Notes: generated by a model from the sequence alone, not told the origin. 64,000 nt of DNA from Edaphobacter lichenicola (GCF_014201315.1 NZ_JACHDY010000001.1:186001-250000); one strand, 5' to 3'. Shown: positions 37,466 to 47,207, counted from the first letter of the stretch. Translations and numbers: made by a program.

Positions 37466-38329
37466 TCAATCCCGCGCACTCTCTTCCGTTCGCGCTCGAC
37501 CGTCCCCCGCTCGCCCATCCACCAGCCGCCCCTCCCGCAGCTTCAGCACCCGATCGCACCTCTCCGCAAACTCCAGATTATGCGTCACCAGCACGCTCGT
37601 CAGCCCATGCGCCTCATGCAGCCGCTGAATCAAGCTGAACACCGCCTCCGCCGTCTTCCCATCCAGATCGCCCGTCGGCTCATCGGCCAGCAGCAGCCTC
37701 GGTTCCGTCACCAGCGCCCGCGCCAGGCTCACCCTCTGCTGCTCCCCCCCACTCAACTCCCCCGAGCGATGCTCCGCCCGATCCCCCAGCCCCACCTCCG
37801 CCAGCCAGAACTGCGCCTTCTCCAGCGCCTCCGCCCGCCTCATCCCGCGAGCCAGCAGAGGCATGGCAGCATTCTCCAGCGCAGAAAACTCCGGCAACAA
37901 ATAATGAAACTGCCACACATACCCCACATCCCGATTGCGAAACTCCGCCGCCTGCTTCGGCGTAAACGAGCTCAACCGGCTCTCCCCGCACCAAACCTCA
38001 CCTGCCGTCGGCGTATCCAGCGCCGCCAGCAGATGCAGCAGCGAGCTCTTCCCCGCGCCGCTCTCCCCCACAATTGCAACCATCTCGCCCGCATGAACCT
38101 TCAGATCCAGCCCTCGAAACAACTCCAGCGCCGGCCGCGCCGCACTTGTGCTTGAAGACCCTTGGCTCGCCGAACCTGTGCGTGAAGACCCACCACTCGA
38201 AGCAACCGCCGCATAGATCTTCGTCAGCCCAACCGCCCGCATCACCACCGTCCGCTCCCGCACCACCGGCAGCGGCTCCAGCGTCCCCTCATTCTCAAAC
38301 CGAACATCGCCATCCAGCGAATCGCTCAA
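37466..38329 (-). CDS. lolD: LolD-type ABC transporter ATP-binding protein
   Basis: ATPase of a MacB/LolCDE-class ABC system, which extracts lipoproteins from the inner membrane or acts in mechanotransmission. Walker A GESGAGKSS, Q-loop WQFHYLLPEFSALEN (typical of LolD), signature LSGGEQQRVSLARAL, Walker B LLLADEPTGDLD and switch His in VTHNLEF. A Ser/Gly-rich low-complexity insert (about residues 42-65) splits the first strand region, which is unusual. Start: TTG at 38329 with GAGG seven bases upstream; an internal ATG at 38242 is an alternative. Same strand as the permease and AhpD-like genes, 162 bp downstream of the latter. Confidence 0.88.
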   Translation of the reverse strand: MSDSLDGDVRFENEGTLEPLPVVRERTVVMRAVGLTKIYAAVASSGGSSRTGSASQGSSSTSAARPALELFRGLDLKVHAGEMVAIVGESGAGKSSLLHLLAALDTPTAGEVWCGESRLSSFTPKQAAEFRNRDVGYVWQFHYLLPEFSALENAAMPLLARGMRRAEALEKAQFWLAEVGLGDRAEHRSGELSGGEQQRVSLARALVTEPRLLLADEPTGDLDGKTAEAVFSLIQRLHEAHGLTSVLVTHNLEFAERCDRVLKLREGRLVDGRAGDGRARTEESARD

Positions 38330-38374
38330 CCCTTCACCTCATCCATCTCCAAAGAAACCGTTATCTCCGAGGAA

Positions 38375-38477
38375 ACATCCTCTCAACCCCAAGAAAGCAT
38401 CCTCTCAACCCAAAGAAGCGTCGTCTCGACCGGAGGCGGCGCTTTTTGCCGCCGTAGTGGAGAGACCCTCGCATTTC
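38375..38477. repeat. tandem repeat and family 2 copy 3
   Basis: Two to three imperfect tandem units of about 23 bases built on CATCCTCTCAACCC (38380-38420) run into family 2 copy 3: CGTCTCGACCGGAG, stem GGCGGC (38435-38440) with GCCGCC (38448-38453), then GTAGTGGAGAGACC. It lies between the AhpD-like gene and lolD, so it would be part of their transcript. Confidence 0.65.
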
Positions 38478-38491
38478 TTCTTCTCCGCCAC

Positions 38492-38983
38492 TTACCTCTC
38501 CATTGACGATTGTTCGACACTCGTCCCCCCGCCGTCGCCATGTCCCAAGTGCGTCCCCAGCGCAATCGAGATCCGGTTCCAAGCATTGATCGTCGTAATC
38601 ACCAGCGTCAAATTCACCGTCTCCACCTCGGTGAACTCCGCCCTCACTGCCTCATACAAAACATCCGGAGCATGACCCTCCTGAATATTCGTCACCGCCT
38701 CCGCCCACGCCAGCGCCGCCCGCTCCCGCTTCGTATAAATCTCCGAGTTCCGCCAATCCTCCACACCCGCAATCCGCTCCGCCGTCTCATTCATCTTCCG
38801 CAGCTCCGACGTATGCAGACGAATGCAGTACTCACACCCATTCATCAACGAAGCCCTTAGCCTCACCAACTCCCGCAACGAAGCCTCAAGCCCCGTCTCC
38901 GTATTCAGGTAATGCTCCAACGCCGACATCTTCGCCAAACCCTCAGGCGCCAACTGCCCATACTTCAATCTCGGATTACTCAT
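38492..38983 (-). CDS. AhpD-like / carboxymuconolactone decarboxylase family protein
   Basis: A 163-residue CMD-domain protein. The motif CEYCIRLH (ExxCxxCxxxH type) carries the CxxC redox pair of alkylhydroperoxidase-D-like proteins, followed by the helical pattern ERAALAWAEAVTNIQEGH typical of this family. It likely reduces peroxides or is a thiol-based stress protein. The ATG at 38983 overlaps the permease stop by eight bases and has GGAGG nine bases upstream, so it is translated with the Lol-type permease. Downstream comes the ATPase gene. Confidence 0.87.
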   Translation of the reverse strand: MSNPRLKYGQLAPEGLAKMSALEHYLNTETGLEASLRELVRLRASLMNGCEYCIRLHTSELRKMNETAERIAGVEDWRNSEIYTKRERAALAWAEAVTNIQEGHAPDVLYEAVRAEFTEVETVNLTLVITTINAWNRISIALGTHLGHGDGGGTSVEQSSMER

Positions 38984-40265
38984 ACCGTAAAGCCTCCGCT
39001 GGCAACACCTTCGCCGCACTCCCACTCGGATAAATCGTAGCAATCAAACTCACGCCCAAACTCACCGCCGCAACAATCACCGCATCCAAAACCCGCGGCG
39101 CGAACGGCAGATAATCAATCGAATAAACCGCCGCATCCAGCCGAATAAATCGGTAATGCCCACCCAGCCAACTCAATCCATAGCCAAGAATCAACCCAAG
39201 CACCGTCCCAATCACCGAGATCAACAACCCCTGCATCAGAAAAATCCGCCGCACCTGGGTCCCACTCACCCCAAAGCTCATCAGCACCGCAATATCGCGC
39301 GTCTTCTCCATCACCATCATGGTCAGCGCAATCAGAATATTCAACGCAGCCACACAAACAATCAGCGCCAGCACAATAAACGTCACCACCTGCTCCAGCT
39401 TCAGCGCACGAAACAGCTCACGATTCTGCTCCATCCAGTTTGTCGTCTGAAACCCCTTGCCAGCCGCATCTTCAATCGCCCTTCCCACGCGATCCGCATG
39501 ATAAAGATCATCCACCTTGAAGCTGATCACTGAGATCAGATCCGGTTCACTGAACAACCTCTGCGCATCCGCCAACCGAAGAAACGCATAGCTCGAGTCA
39601 TACTGATAAAACCCCGACTTGAAGATTCCCGCCACCTGAAACCGCTCATACTTCGGCACCAGCCCCAGCGGCGTCAACTCCCCCTGCGGACTCGTCACCA
39701 GCACCCCATCCCCCACCTTCGCCCCCAGCGACTCCGCCATATCCTGCCCAATCACAATCGGCGGAATCTCCCGCGACACACCTCCTCCGCAATCATTCCG
39801 CGCACTCGTCCCACCCCCACAAGGAGCAGCCGCAGCAACCGGCTCCAACGCCGCAGCCGACCCCTGCACCACACTCTGCAGCAGATCCCCCACCGTCTTC
39901 TCATCCTTCGGAATCACGCCCTTCACCAACCCGCCCCCACTCCGCGCACCCTTCGAGATCAGCACCTGCCCATACAACCCCGGAGCCGCCGCCACCACAT
40001 GCGGCACGCCACGAAGCCGCGCCAGCAGCGGCCGCCAGTCCCGTATCCCATCCCCCGCAACCCGCATCAGGTCCACGTGCGAGGTCGACCCCACCAGCCG
40101 CTCCTGCAGATCCCGTCTCATCCCATTCGTAATCGCCAGCGCAATAATCAGCGAAGCCACACCAGCAGCCACGCCGATCACCGAGATAGCCGTGATCACT
40201 CCCACCACAGCCTGCCGCCGCTTCGCCCGCAGATAACGCGCCGCAATAAAAAATTCAAATCGCAT
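38976..40265 (-). CDS. LolC/LolE-type ABC transporter permease
   Basis: A 429-residue permease with an N-terminal FtsX-like membrane helix (VVGVITAISVIGVAAGVASLIIALAI), a large periplasmic MacB-type domain (about residues 50-290) and three C-terminal helices (VVTFIVLALIVCVAALNILIALTMMVMEK; GLLISVIGTVLGLILGYGLS; VIVAAVSLGVSLIATIYPS). MRFEFFIAARYLRAKRRQ is typical of LolC/E. The periplasmic part has a Pro/Gly/Cys-containing insert (ALEPVAAAAPCGGGTSARND). The ATG at 40265 was chosen; the frame continues upstream into a repeat. Only one permease gene is present, so it may work as a homodimer. Confidence 0.88.
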   Translation of the reverse strand: MRFEFFIAARYLRAKRRQAVVGVITAISVIGVAAGVASLIIALAITNGMRRDLQERLVGSTSHVDLMRVAGDGIRDWRPLLARLRGVPHVVAAAPGLYGQVLISKGARSGGGLVKGVIPKDEKTVGDLLQSVVQGSAAALEPVAAAAPCGGGTSARNDCGGGVSREIPPIVIGQDMAESLGAKVGDGVLVTSPQGELTPLGLVPKYERFQVAGIFKSGFYQYDSSYAFLRLADAQRLFSEPDLISVISFKVDDLYHADRVGRAIEDAAGKGFQTTNWMEQNRELFRALKLEQVVTFIVLALIVCVAALNILIALTMMVMEKTRDIAVLMSFGVSGTQVRRIFLMQGLLISVIGTVLGLILGYGLSWLGGHYRFIRLDAAVYSIDYLPFAPRVLDAVIVAAVSLGVSLIATIYPSGSAAKVLPAEALRYE

Positions 40266-40330
40266 CGAGTTCCAGCTTACTATCCGCCCCAGCCGAGCAA
40301 CGCGAGGCCCCAAGCCTCTAACCCACCAAG

Positions 40331-40390
40331 ACAAGGTATACAAGTCACGAAGTGACCGCCCCACGCGAAGTGGGCCCGTCCGGCAGGACA
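40331..40390. repeat. intergenic repeat, family 1 copy C (right part only)
   Basis: GGTATACAAGTCACGAAGTG followed by ACCGCC, a short CCACGCGAAGTGGG hairpin and the terminal CCCGTCCGGCAGGACA. It corresponds to the right third of copies A and D and lies between the permease and TRIC genes. Confidence 0.8.
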
Positions 40391-40397
40391 ACCAGTC

Positions 40398-41045
40398 TCA
40401 GTGCGCCACCACCTTCGGCAGATTCCAATGCCGCGCCACCGCCACCATCCGCAGCACAAAGCAACAAACCCCACCCACCGTCATCGCAATCGTCCTCGGC
40501 ACCTTCAGCCACAGCCCGATCACCATCACCACCGCACCCGCCAGCGCCGCCGATGCATAAATATCCGTATTCAAAATCCCCGGCACCCGCGTCATCAGCA
40601 CATCCCGAATCGTTCCGCCGCCCACACCAGTCAGCACACCCATCAGCACCGCGATCATCGGATTGATCCCAAACTCCAGCGCCTTCGCTGCACCCGCCAT
40701 CGCAAACAGCGCCAACCCCGCCGCATCCAGCGTAATCAACAACTGCTGAGGCACATGCTGAAACGACTGATAAAAACAGAACACCGCACCACCACCCGCA
40801 AACGCTGTAGCTCCATACCGCCAGTCGCGAATGCTATTCGGAGGCACCGCACCAATCAGCAGATCCCTCACTGTCCCACCACCCAGCGCCGTCACAAACG
40901 ACACCACCAGCAGCCCCAGCAGATCCAGCTCGCCACGAATCCCCGCCAGCGCCCCCTCCACCGCGAACACAAACGTCCCCACCAGGTCCACCGCCAGCAG
41001 CACCACATCCTGCCTGTACTTCGGGAACCAGTCCCGCACCGCCAT
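40398..41045 (-). CDS. trimeric intracellular cation channel (TRIC/UPF0126) family protein
   Basis: A 215-residue membrane protein with two repeated UPF0126 units, each with three helices. Repeat hallmarks are VEGALAGIRGELDLLGLLVV then ALGGGTVRDLLIG, and AGAAKALEFGINPMIAVLMG then VGGGTIRDVLMTRVPGI. Bacterial TRIC homologues are potassium-permeable channels. The start ATG shares its A with the stop of the upstream propeller gene (TAATG), so the two are co-translated. Confidence 0.9.
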   Translation of the reverse strand: MAVRDWFPKYRQDVVLLAVDLVGTFVFAVEGALAGIRGELDLLGLLVVSFVTALGGGTVRDLLIGAVPPNSIRDWRYGATAFAGGGAVFCFYQSFQHVPQQLLITLDAAGLALFAMAGAAKALEFGINPMIAVLMGVLTGVGGGTIRDVLMTRVPGILNTDIYASAALAGAVVMVIGLWLKVPRTIAMTVGGVCCFVLRMVAVARHWNLPKVVAH

Positions 41046-43273
41046 TACCGCACCACCGCCTTCACCGCGACGACATTCTCATACCGGTCATACACCCTCA
41101 CCGCCAACACATGCTCCTTCGCATCATTCACCGGAGCAGTCGCCGCAGGCACAGCCACGGTAAAGTCATATCGCTCCGCCAACGAATCCGAAACCTTCCC
41201 CACCGGCTCAAGATACTGCCAAGGTCCCGCATCAATCGAGTACTCCGCGTGCGCGATCGGCGAAGTAGCATCCCGCACCTCCAACGTCGCATGAATAAAA
41301 GTCGAGGCAGCTTTGTTCGGACCGCTTTGTTCAAATAAAGTCTGTTTCGTGGCCGTTAACACCCCAGGCACCGGCGGCGTCGTATCCACCACAAACACCT
41401 CGCTCGCCCGCTCTCCCGTCAGCGCCTCCGCATCCGTATGCACCGGAGCATCGCTCGCCACCACCTTCACCTCATAGCTCCCATCAGGCAGCAGCGCCGA
41501 ATCGAAGCTATAGACCCTCTCCGAGATCTTGTCCTTCAGCAACCGCCAGTTCGCCTCACTCACCCCGCGATACCACACCGCGAACATCAGTTCATCGCCG
41601 TTATCGTCATGCGCCATCCACCGCACCGTCACCGCGGTCTTATCCTTCTGCGCCATCAGCGGAGCAGCGTTAGCATCCGTAGAAAAACTCACCGCAGGCG
41701 TAGCCCCCGCAGCAGCAGGGAAGGCCACCTGCACCGTAGCATTCGCCGCAACCGGAGCCACCGGCGTCACCCGCGCCCCCGGCTGCACCACCACCTCATC
41801 CACCACCGGAGCCAGGTTTCGCTGCAGATAGTTCAACCCCACCGCATCCACCGATCCACCACTGCGCAGCACTGCCTTCCACTGCACAAATCGTCCCGGC
41901 GGAACCGCAAAGCTCCCATCCGCGCTCACGCGAGCCCACTCGCTCCACCCCATCACCGGGCTCTCCACATTTCCGCTCCGCACAAACAGATCGAACCCCG
42001 CAGCCCCACCAGATCGGACCTCCGCGCGCCCCCACCGCGAAAAGCTCTGCGCATCGAACACATCACTCGTATAAGTCGCCGCCTGCGCAACCCCATCTCC
42101 CAGCCGAAACACCTTGCCGCTATTACTCGTCGCCACCAACAGCCCATCCTTCACCGCAGCAAACGCCATCCCCTGCGAAGCCTCCAGATGCGCCACATCA
42201 CTAAACCGCCCACTACCATTGGTATCGACCCGATACACACGCCCACGATTCCCCGTAGCCGCCAGCAAGCTCCCACCCCGGACCGCCAGCGCATACACCA
42301 CATCATCCTTCAGCGTCAGCAGCTTCTGCGGAGCACCATCCGCCCCAATCCTGTAAATCTCCGACCCATCCGGCACCAGCGTATTCGTCCCCGCCGCCGT
42401 CGACGACCCCGGCTGCACAAACGTAATCGTCACCCCCACGCCCCCCGTCACCGGCAGCTGCGGCAGCGCCGAGTGTCCCTTCGTCCCCACTCCCGCCGCA
42501 TACACATCGCCCGCTGCATCCATCGCCAGCGCCGTGATCTCCCGCCGCCCCGCAGCGTAGGCCGCAAACGGCTTCGCCCCCGCCGTCCCCGTCGCAAACC
42601 GATACACCACACCCGCGCCATCCGACCCAGCCCACAACGTCCCATCCGCCGCCAGCAACAGGCAACGAATATGCTGATCCGCCGTCCTGAACAAAACCTC
42701 CGCCTTACCGCCGCCCGCCGCCACCCGGTACACCACCGCCGGAGCCCCCGCCGCCACATAAACCTCGCCGCCTTTACCCACCGCCAGATCCCAGAGATAC
42801 TTCGGCCTCTCCTCCGTAGTCGAAGGATCGAACACCACCGCCGCCGCCCCACCACCCGCAGGAATCCGATACACCTTCCCATCCGGCGAGGTCGCCGCCA
42901 GCACACTTCCATCCGCCGCCACGCGGACCGCCTGCACCGCCAGCTCCTTCCCCGCAAAGATCTCCGTCGCCTTCCCCTCAGGCGTCACCTTCATCACCAC
43001 GGCCGACCCCGCCGCCGTTCCACCCAGCCCCACATAGCCGTTCCCCGCAGCATCGCTCACCAGCGCCCACGCATAGCTCTTTCCCGTCTCATATACCAGC
43101 GAAGCAGCCGGCCCCGCCTCCAGTCGTCCATCGCTGCGGATCGTCACCCCCTCCGCATTGCCTTTCTCCATCTCGTCGTAGCGTTCCACGCTCCACAGCT
43201 TCGTACCCTGCGCGCTCGCCCACCCAGACAGCAGGGAAGACACCACTAATCCCGTAACCAACACTCGTCGCAT
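41045..43273 (-). CDS. secreted beta-propeller protein (NHL/WD-like) with C-terminal Ig-like segments
   Basis: About 742 residues. Signal peptide RRVLVTGLVVSSLLSGWASAQG. Residues about 50-420 are repeated propeller blades (GNGYVGLGGTAAGSAVVMKV, GSVLAATSPDGKVYRIPAGG, GTLWAGSDGAGVVYRFATG, GSLLAATGNRGRVYRVDTNG). The later part looks like beta-sandwich domains (VRWMAHDDNGDELMFAVWYR; HATLEVRDATSPIAHAEYSI). No enzyme motif seen. Start: of two adjacent ATGs, the one at 43273 has AGGG at suitable distance. Overlaps the TRIC gene by one base, which is the only functional hint. Confidence 0.75.
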   Translation of the reverse strand: MRRVLVTGLVVSSLLSGWASAQGTKLWSVERYDEMEKGNAEGVTIRSDGRLEAGPAASLVYETGKSYAWALVSDAAGNGYVGLGGTAAGSAVVMKVTPEGKATEIFAGKELAVQAVRVAADGSVLAATSPDGKVYRIPAGGGAAAVVFDPSTTEERPKYLWDLAVGKGGEVYVAAGAPAVVYRVAAGGGKAEVLFRTADQHIRCLLLAADGTLWAGSDGAGVVYRFATGTAGAKPFAAYAAGRREITALAMDAAGDVYAAGVGTKGHSALPQLPVTGGVGVTITFVQPGSSTAAGTNTLVPDGSEIYRIGADGAPQKLLTLKDDVVYALAVRGGSLLAATGNRGRVYRVDTNGSGRFSDVAHLEASQGMAFAAVKDGLLVATSNSGKVFRLGDGVAQAATYTSDVFDAQSFSRWGRAEVRSGGAAGFDLFVRSGNVESPVMGWSEWARVSADGSFAVPPGRFVQWKAVLRSGGSVDAVGLNYLQRNLAPVVDEVVVQPGARVTPVAPVAANATVQVAFPAAAGATPAVSFSTDANAAPLMAQKDKTAVTVRWMAHDDNGDELMFAVWYRGVSEANWRLLKDKISERVYSFDSALLPDGSYEVKVVASDAPVHTDAEALTGERASEVFVVDTTPPVPGVLTATKQTLFEQSGPNKAASTFIHATLEVRDATSPIAHAEYSIDAGPWQYLEPVGKVSDSLAERYDFTVAVPAATAPVNDAKEHVLAVRVYDRYENVVAVKAVVR

Positions 43274-43391
43274 CATCACCCTGAGTCTAAAGTATCTACG
43301 CGGTCCCCAACGCGATCCCCGACGCAATCTCAGACGCGATCTCCGAACGACGAGGTCGACGCACTCCCAACCTCAGCCTAAAATCGATCAC

Positions 43392-44075
43392 GTGACGAAA
43401 CCCGCCACCATCCAGGCAGTCTTCACCGGCCAGCCCAAATCCATCACCGACAAGCGCGGCACCTGGACCTCCTCCATCTTTCGCGATCGTGTCGATGGCC
43501 CCGTACGGGTCTCCCTCCGCGGACTAGCCGGAGACAAGGTCGCCCAGCCCTATCATGGAGGTCCAGGCGCAGCCCTCTGCGTCCATCTCACCGATCACTA
43601 CGCCTTCTGGAACACCCGATACAACATGAACCTCGAAGCCGGGAATGTCGGCGAAAATCTCACCCTCGACGACCTCGCCGAAGATCAGGTCTGCGTAGGC
43701 GATCGCGTCCGTCTCGGCACTGCGCTCGCTCAAGTCAGCGGCCCGCGCATCCCGTGCGCCAATCAAGCACGTCGAATCGGACGCCCCGACTGGATCAAGC
43801 TCACCATTCAAGAGAATCGCACGGGCTTTTATCTGCGCGTCCTTGAGCCGGGCACACTTCAGCCGGCAGACCCCTGGATCATCGAGGAACGACTCAACCC
43901 CGAAGGCTCGATCCCCGCAATCAACCGCTGCATGTATCTGAAGTTCGATCCAGACTACGCCCGCCGAATGCAGGAGATGTCCGGCCTCGAATCATGGTGG
44001 AAAGACCAGGCACGCGAAAAGATCGAAGACCGAACCGGCCACTGGACCTCGACCATGAAGAACGGAGGCGACTAG
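43392..44075 (+). CDS. MOSC-domain protein (YiiM-like)
   Basis: A 227-residue protein with the MOSC fold used by molybdenum-cofactor sulfurases and by YiiM, which reduces hydroxylamino compounds using Moco. Motifs are LAGDKVAQPYHGGPGAALCV, GNVGENLTLDDL and the conserved Cys in GPRIPCANQARRIGRPDW. The last 60 residues form a 3-alpha-like extension. Starts with GTG at 43392; no clear ribosome site. Divergent from the propeller gene, convergent with the alcohol dehydrogenase, with a 5-bp hairpin between them. Confidence 0.88.
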   Translation: MTKPATIQAVFTGQPKSITDKRGTWTSSIFRDRVDGPVRVSLRGLAGDKVAQPYHGGPGAALCVHLTDHYAFWNTRYNMNLEAGNVGENLTLDDLAEDQVCVGDRVRLGTALAQVSGPRIPCANQARRIGRPDWIKLTIQENRTGFYLRVLEPGTLQPADPWIIEERLNPEGSIPAINRCMYLKFDPDYARRMQEMSGLESWWKDQAREKIEDRTGHWTSTMKNGGD

Positions 44076-44091
44076 CAGCAGCTAGCCTGCT

Positions 44092-45099
44092 CTAGTTCGT
44101 CAAAACCGCCCGATACCTCACCTGGTTCTTCTTCACCTTGGTCACCGCATCATTTGCTTTGGCCATCGCAAACCGCTCCGTAATCGCCTTCACCCCATGC
44201 CGAGCCGCAACGTCCAGCATCTCGCTGATCTCCTGCGGACTCCCGGTATTGCTCCCCGCAACAGCCTTCTGGTGCGTAATCAGCGACCCCCCCAGAATCG
44301 GCATCGGAGAAGGCGGCGCCCCAACAATACACAGAGTCCCCTTCGGCCGCAGCGCATTCACATAAGCCTGCCACTCCTGATCCGCGCCCACCGTCGAAAG
44401 CAGCAGATCAAACGATCCCGCAACCTTCTTCAGCGCTCCCGTATCGCGTGTATTCACGAAGTGATGCGCACCCAGCTCCTTCGCCTCGGCCTCTTTGTCC
44501 TTCGAGGTTGAAAACGCCGTCACCTCCGCGCCAAACGCCTTCGCAAACTGCACCCCAAGATGCCCCAGCCCGCCAATCCCGATCACGCCCACGCGCGACG
44601 ACGGCCGCACCTCATAGTTCCTCAGCGGAGCGTACACCGTAATTCCACCGCACAGCAGCGGAGCCGCATTCTCGCTCTCAAGCGCCGCAGGCAAGGGAAT
44701 CGCAAACCGCGAATTCACCCGGACCCTGTCGGCAAACCCGCCATTGCGTCCCACGCACGTTGGTTGTGCCTTCGCGCACAGCTGCTCCTGCCCCTGCCGG
44801 CACCACTCGCAGATTCCGCAGCTATCGGCCTGCCAGCCAATCCCCACGCGCTCGCCCATCGCGCGGTCCTTCACACCCGAGCCCACTCCCACAACAGTTC
44901 CCACAATCTCATGGCCCGGAATAAACGGATACTTGCTGATCCCCCAATCGTTATCGATCAGGTAGACATCGCTGTGACATACGCCGCAGTGCGAGATCTT
45001 TACCTCGACCTCATTGGCTTGCAGCGCGCCCGGATCGTATTTATAGGCTAGTAAGTGTGCGCCGGCCGCATGCACAGCGAGACCATGTATTTCACTCAT
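44092..45099 (-). CDS. zinc-dependent alcohol dehydrogenase (CAD/YahK-like)
   Basis: A 335-residue medium-chain dehydrogenase that probably reduces aldehydes with NADPH. Catalytic zinc ligands are in SHCGVCHSD and GHEIVG; the structural zinc site is CGICEWCRQGQEQLC; the nucleotide motif is GIGGLGHLG at about residue 175. The sequence is closest in style to the cinnamyl-alcohol-dehydrogenase/YahK group. ATG at 45099 with GGGAAAG seven bases upstream. The 213-base gap upstream carries a short direct repeat GATGCTAC (three times near 45150-45185). Confidence 0.92.
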   Translation of the reverse strand: MSEIHGLAVHAAGAHLLAYKYDPGALQANEVEVKISHCGVCHSDVYLIDNDWGISKYPFIPGHEIVGTVVGVGSGVKDRAMGERVGIGWQADSCGICEWCRQGQEQLCAKAQPTCVGRNGGFADRVRVNSRFAIPLPAALESENAAPLLCGGITVYAPLRNYEVRPSSRVGVIGIGGLGHLGVQFAKAFGAEVTAFSTSKDKEAEAKELGAHHFVNTRDTGALKKVAGSFDLLLSTVGADQEWQAYVNALRPKGTLCIVGAPPSPMPILGGSLITHQKAVAGSNTGSPQEISEMLDVAARHGVKAITERFAMAKANDAVTKVKKNQVRYRAVLTN

Positions 45100-45312
45100 T
45101 CGAAGTCTTTCCCTTTTGGCGCAGAACATATCCGCCGCGCCGACCCTTTGATGCTATCTACCCTTTGATGCTACCTGATGCTACAACACCCAACCGGAGC
45201 AAAAAAACATCCGCACGCTAATCGCACCCGATCGCAACAATCGTGTAACAAGACCTGCCTCAGCACTTAGAAAACTGGCAGGACAGTCTCTGGCCCGACC
45301 TCATTCCACCCA

Positions 45313-47142
45313 CTACCGCACCACCAGGTTCAGCACCTGGTAGCCACTCACCGCATATCCCGCCTCCACCGACCCCGCACTCACAACACTCTCTCCTGTC
45401 AGCTGCATCTTCTGCGCCTCTTTCAACGGCTCGAAGATATTCGCCATCGACAACGGAACCTCAGGCAGAGCCTCGCCCTCCAGCACCACCTGCGCCGAAT
45501 GATTCAGCAGCGTCACATAAACCCGATCGTTCTCATGAATCCTGTTCAGCGCCGCCACCGTATCGGCCAGCCCCACCGACCGCTCCGCCCCCGTCTTCGT
45601 TGTCAGCTTGTCCACCGTCGCGCCATCGCTCACCACCACCCGCATCGACCCCGCGCTCACATCCTCCGGCAACCTCACCTTCACCCGCACCATCCGAGCC
45701 TCAGCCTGGTAAGGATGCACCACCGCCTCCACCTCAATCTCATCCCCCGCCCGAGCCTCCATCCTGCTCAAACGCGCCGACTCCAGCACCGCCGACATCC
45801 TCGCCGGAATCGCCTCCACCCTCAGCCTCACCCCCGTTACCACCGGCTGATCCAGCGCATTCCCATACACCTTGCTGAACCGGTCATTCACCAGCAGAGC
45901 CGCGTTGATCGTAGCCGGATTGAGCTCGTTCTGCGTCATCAACCCCTGCATCGCAACCGGCGGCAACCCCTTCAGCTCAATCTCGCCCGACAGCCGATAG
46001 CTCAACTCCTCCGCCGCCGTGTTATTCGTCTGCAAACTCTGATACACCGACACCACCATCGCCGACGGAGTCAGTTGCCGGTTATCCAACACCTCAAAGT
46101 GCAGCGTCCTAGTCTTGGCCTGCACTCCCTTATCCATTGGAGGAGGCACCACCTCTACCACCACCGGAATCATCCGCGCCTCCACCCCAAACCGCCCCAT
46201 AATCGCCGAAGCGCGATCCTCCGTAAACGCCCCCACCGTCTCGGTTGTATTGATAATCTTGAACGCATTCAGCGGCGACGCCAGCGAAGCCAGTACCGTA
46301 GCCTTAGTCATCGGCATATCCACCGGCCCATACTGCGTAATCGGATGCCCGCACGCCAGCAGTCTCGTCGGGTCCACATACGTCACCGTGCAAGTCCCCG
46401 CCATCGACAGATCCCCCCGCACCAGAACCGCGCTCACCGCACTGCCCGGCACCAGCGGCTCCGGCTGCACCGCGGCAGAGTCCGCCCCGCCCAGCCCAAC
46501 CACCGGCGTCAAACCCATCGCCCGGAACCGATCCCCAAACCGCTCCACCGTCTCCTGGCTGAACCCGCCCATCACCAGCGGAGTCTCCATCGCCCGCATC
46601 TCCGGCTGCCCCTCAAACTCCCGGCTCACAGAAGCCAGTTTCATCCCCGCCGCGCCATCCTCATCCCGCACCTGCAGCATCGACTCGATCGGCGTAATCC
46701 CCGCAATCGGCTCCTTGCTGAACTGCCCAATCCGATAACTCAGCGCCCCCACCAGCCGCCCATCGATGTACACCGGGCTTCCGCTCATCCCCGCCACCAC
46801 GCCCGTGTACTCCGGCTTATCCCCATGCAGCCGAGCCAGAATCATGTCCTGCCCCGGCCCCAGCGCATCCTTCAACAGCCCAAGAATCTCCACCTGCATC
46901 GGCTCCGGGTTCACCCCTTCGAAGACCGTATAAGCCACCCCGCGCATCCCCCGCCTCACCTCAGCCAGAGGAAAAAATTTAGTCACCGCCGGAGCCACCG
47001 AAGGCGCTGCCACCGCAGTCCACCCGCCCGCTCCACTCACAGCCTGCGCCGCCGCCCGCGGCCCACCCAAAAGCACAGAACTCCCCAACACCCCGCCCAC
47101 CATCAGGCCAGCCATCCCCAACCGAGTCTTTACCGCATCCAT
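45313..47142 (-). CDS. SpoIVB-type (S55) peptidase domain protein, secreted
   Basis: About 609 residues. Signal peptide MDAVKTRLGMAGLMVGGVLG onward to AAAQA. Residues about 50-300 match the S55 domain: MRGVAYTVFEG, then GMSGSPVYIDGRLVGALSYR with the likely catalytic serine at about 121, and TYVDPTRLLACGHPI with GH as in SpoIVB. The remainder is beta-rich with no named domain. SpoIVB cleaves a membrane protein in Bacillus sporulation; in a non-sporulating acidobacterium this must serve another envelope role. A GTG one codon upstream is possible. Monocistronic. Confidence 0.85.
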   Translation of the reverse strand: MDAVKTRLGMAGLMVGGVLGSSVLLGGPRAAAQAVSGAGGWTAVAAPSVAPAVTKFFPLAEVRRGMRGVAYTVFEGVNPEPMQVEILGLLKDALGPGQDMILARLHGDKPEYTGVVAGMSGSPVYIDGRLVGALSYRIGQFSKEPIAGITPIESMLQVRDEDGAAGMKLASVSREFEGQPEMRAMETPLVMGGFSQETVERFGDRFRAMGLTPVVGLGGADSAAVQPEPLVPGSAVSAVLVRGDLSMAGTCTVTYVDPTRLLACGHPITQYGPVDMPMTKATVLASLASPLNAFKIINTTETVGAFTEDRASAIMGRFGVEARMIPVVVEVVPPPMDKGVQAKTRTLHFEVLDNRQLTPSAMVVSVYQSLQTNNTAAEELSYRLSGEIELKGLPPVAMQGLMTQNELNPATINAALLVNDRFSKVYGNALDQPVVTGVRLRVEAIPARMSAVLESARLSRMEARAGDEIEVEAVVHPYQAEARMVRVKVRLPEDVSAGSMRVVVSDGATVDKLTTKTGAERSVGLADTVAALNRIHENDRVYVTLLNHSAQVVLEGEALPEVPLSMANIFEPLKEAQKMQLTGESVVSAGSVEAGYAVSGYQVLNLVVR

Positions 47143-47207
47143 CACGTCTACAGACTACTAGTGTTCCGTCTTTAAAGTTCTTTTCAGACACAAGACCAGA
47201 AGATAGG

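Noticed and set aside
40266-40391. N-terminal extension of the Lol-type permease.
   Set aside because: It consists of translated repeat family 1; the natural LolC/E N-terminus starts at 40265.
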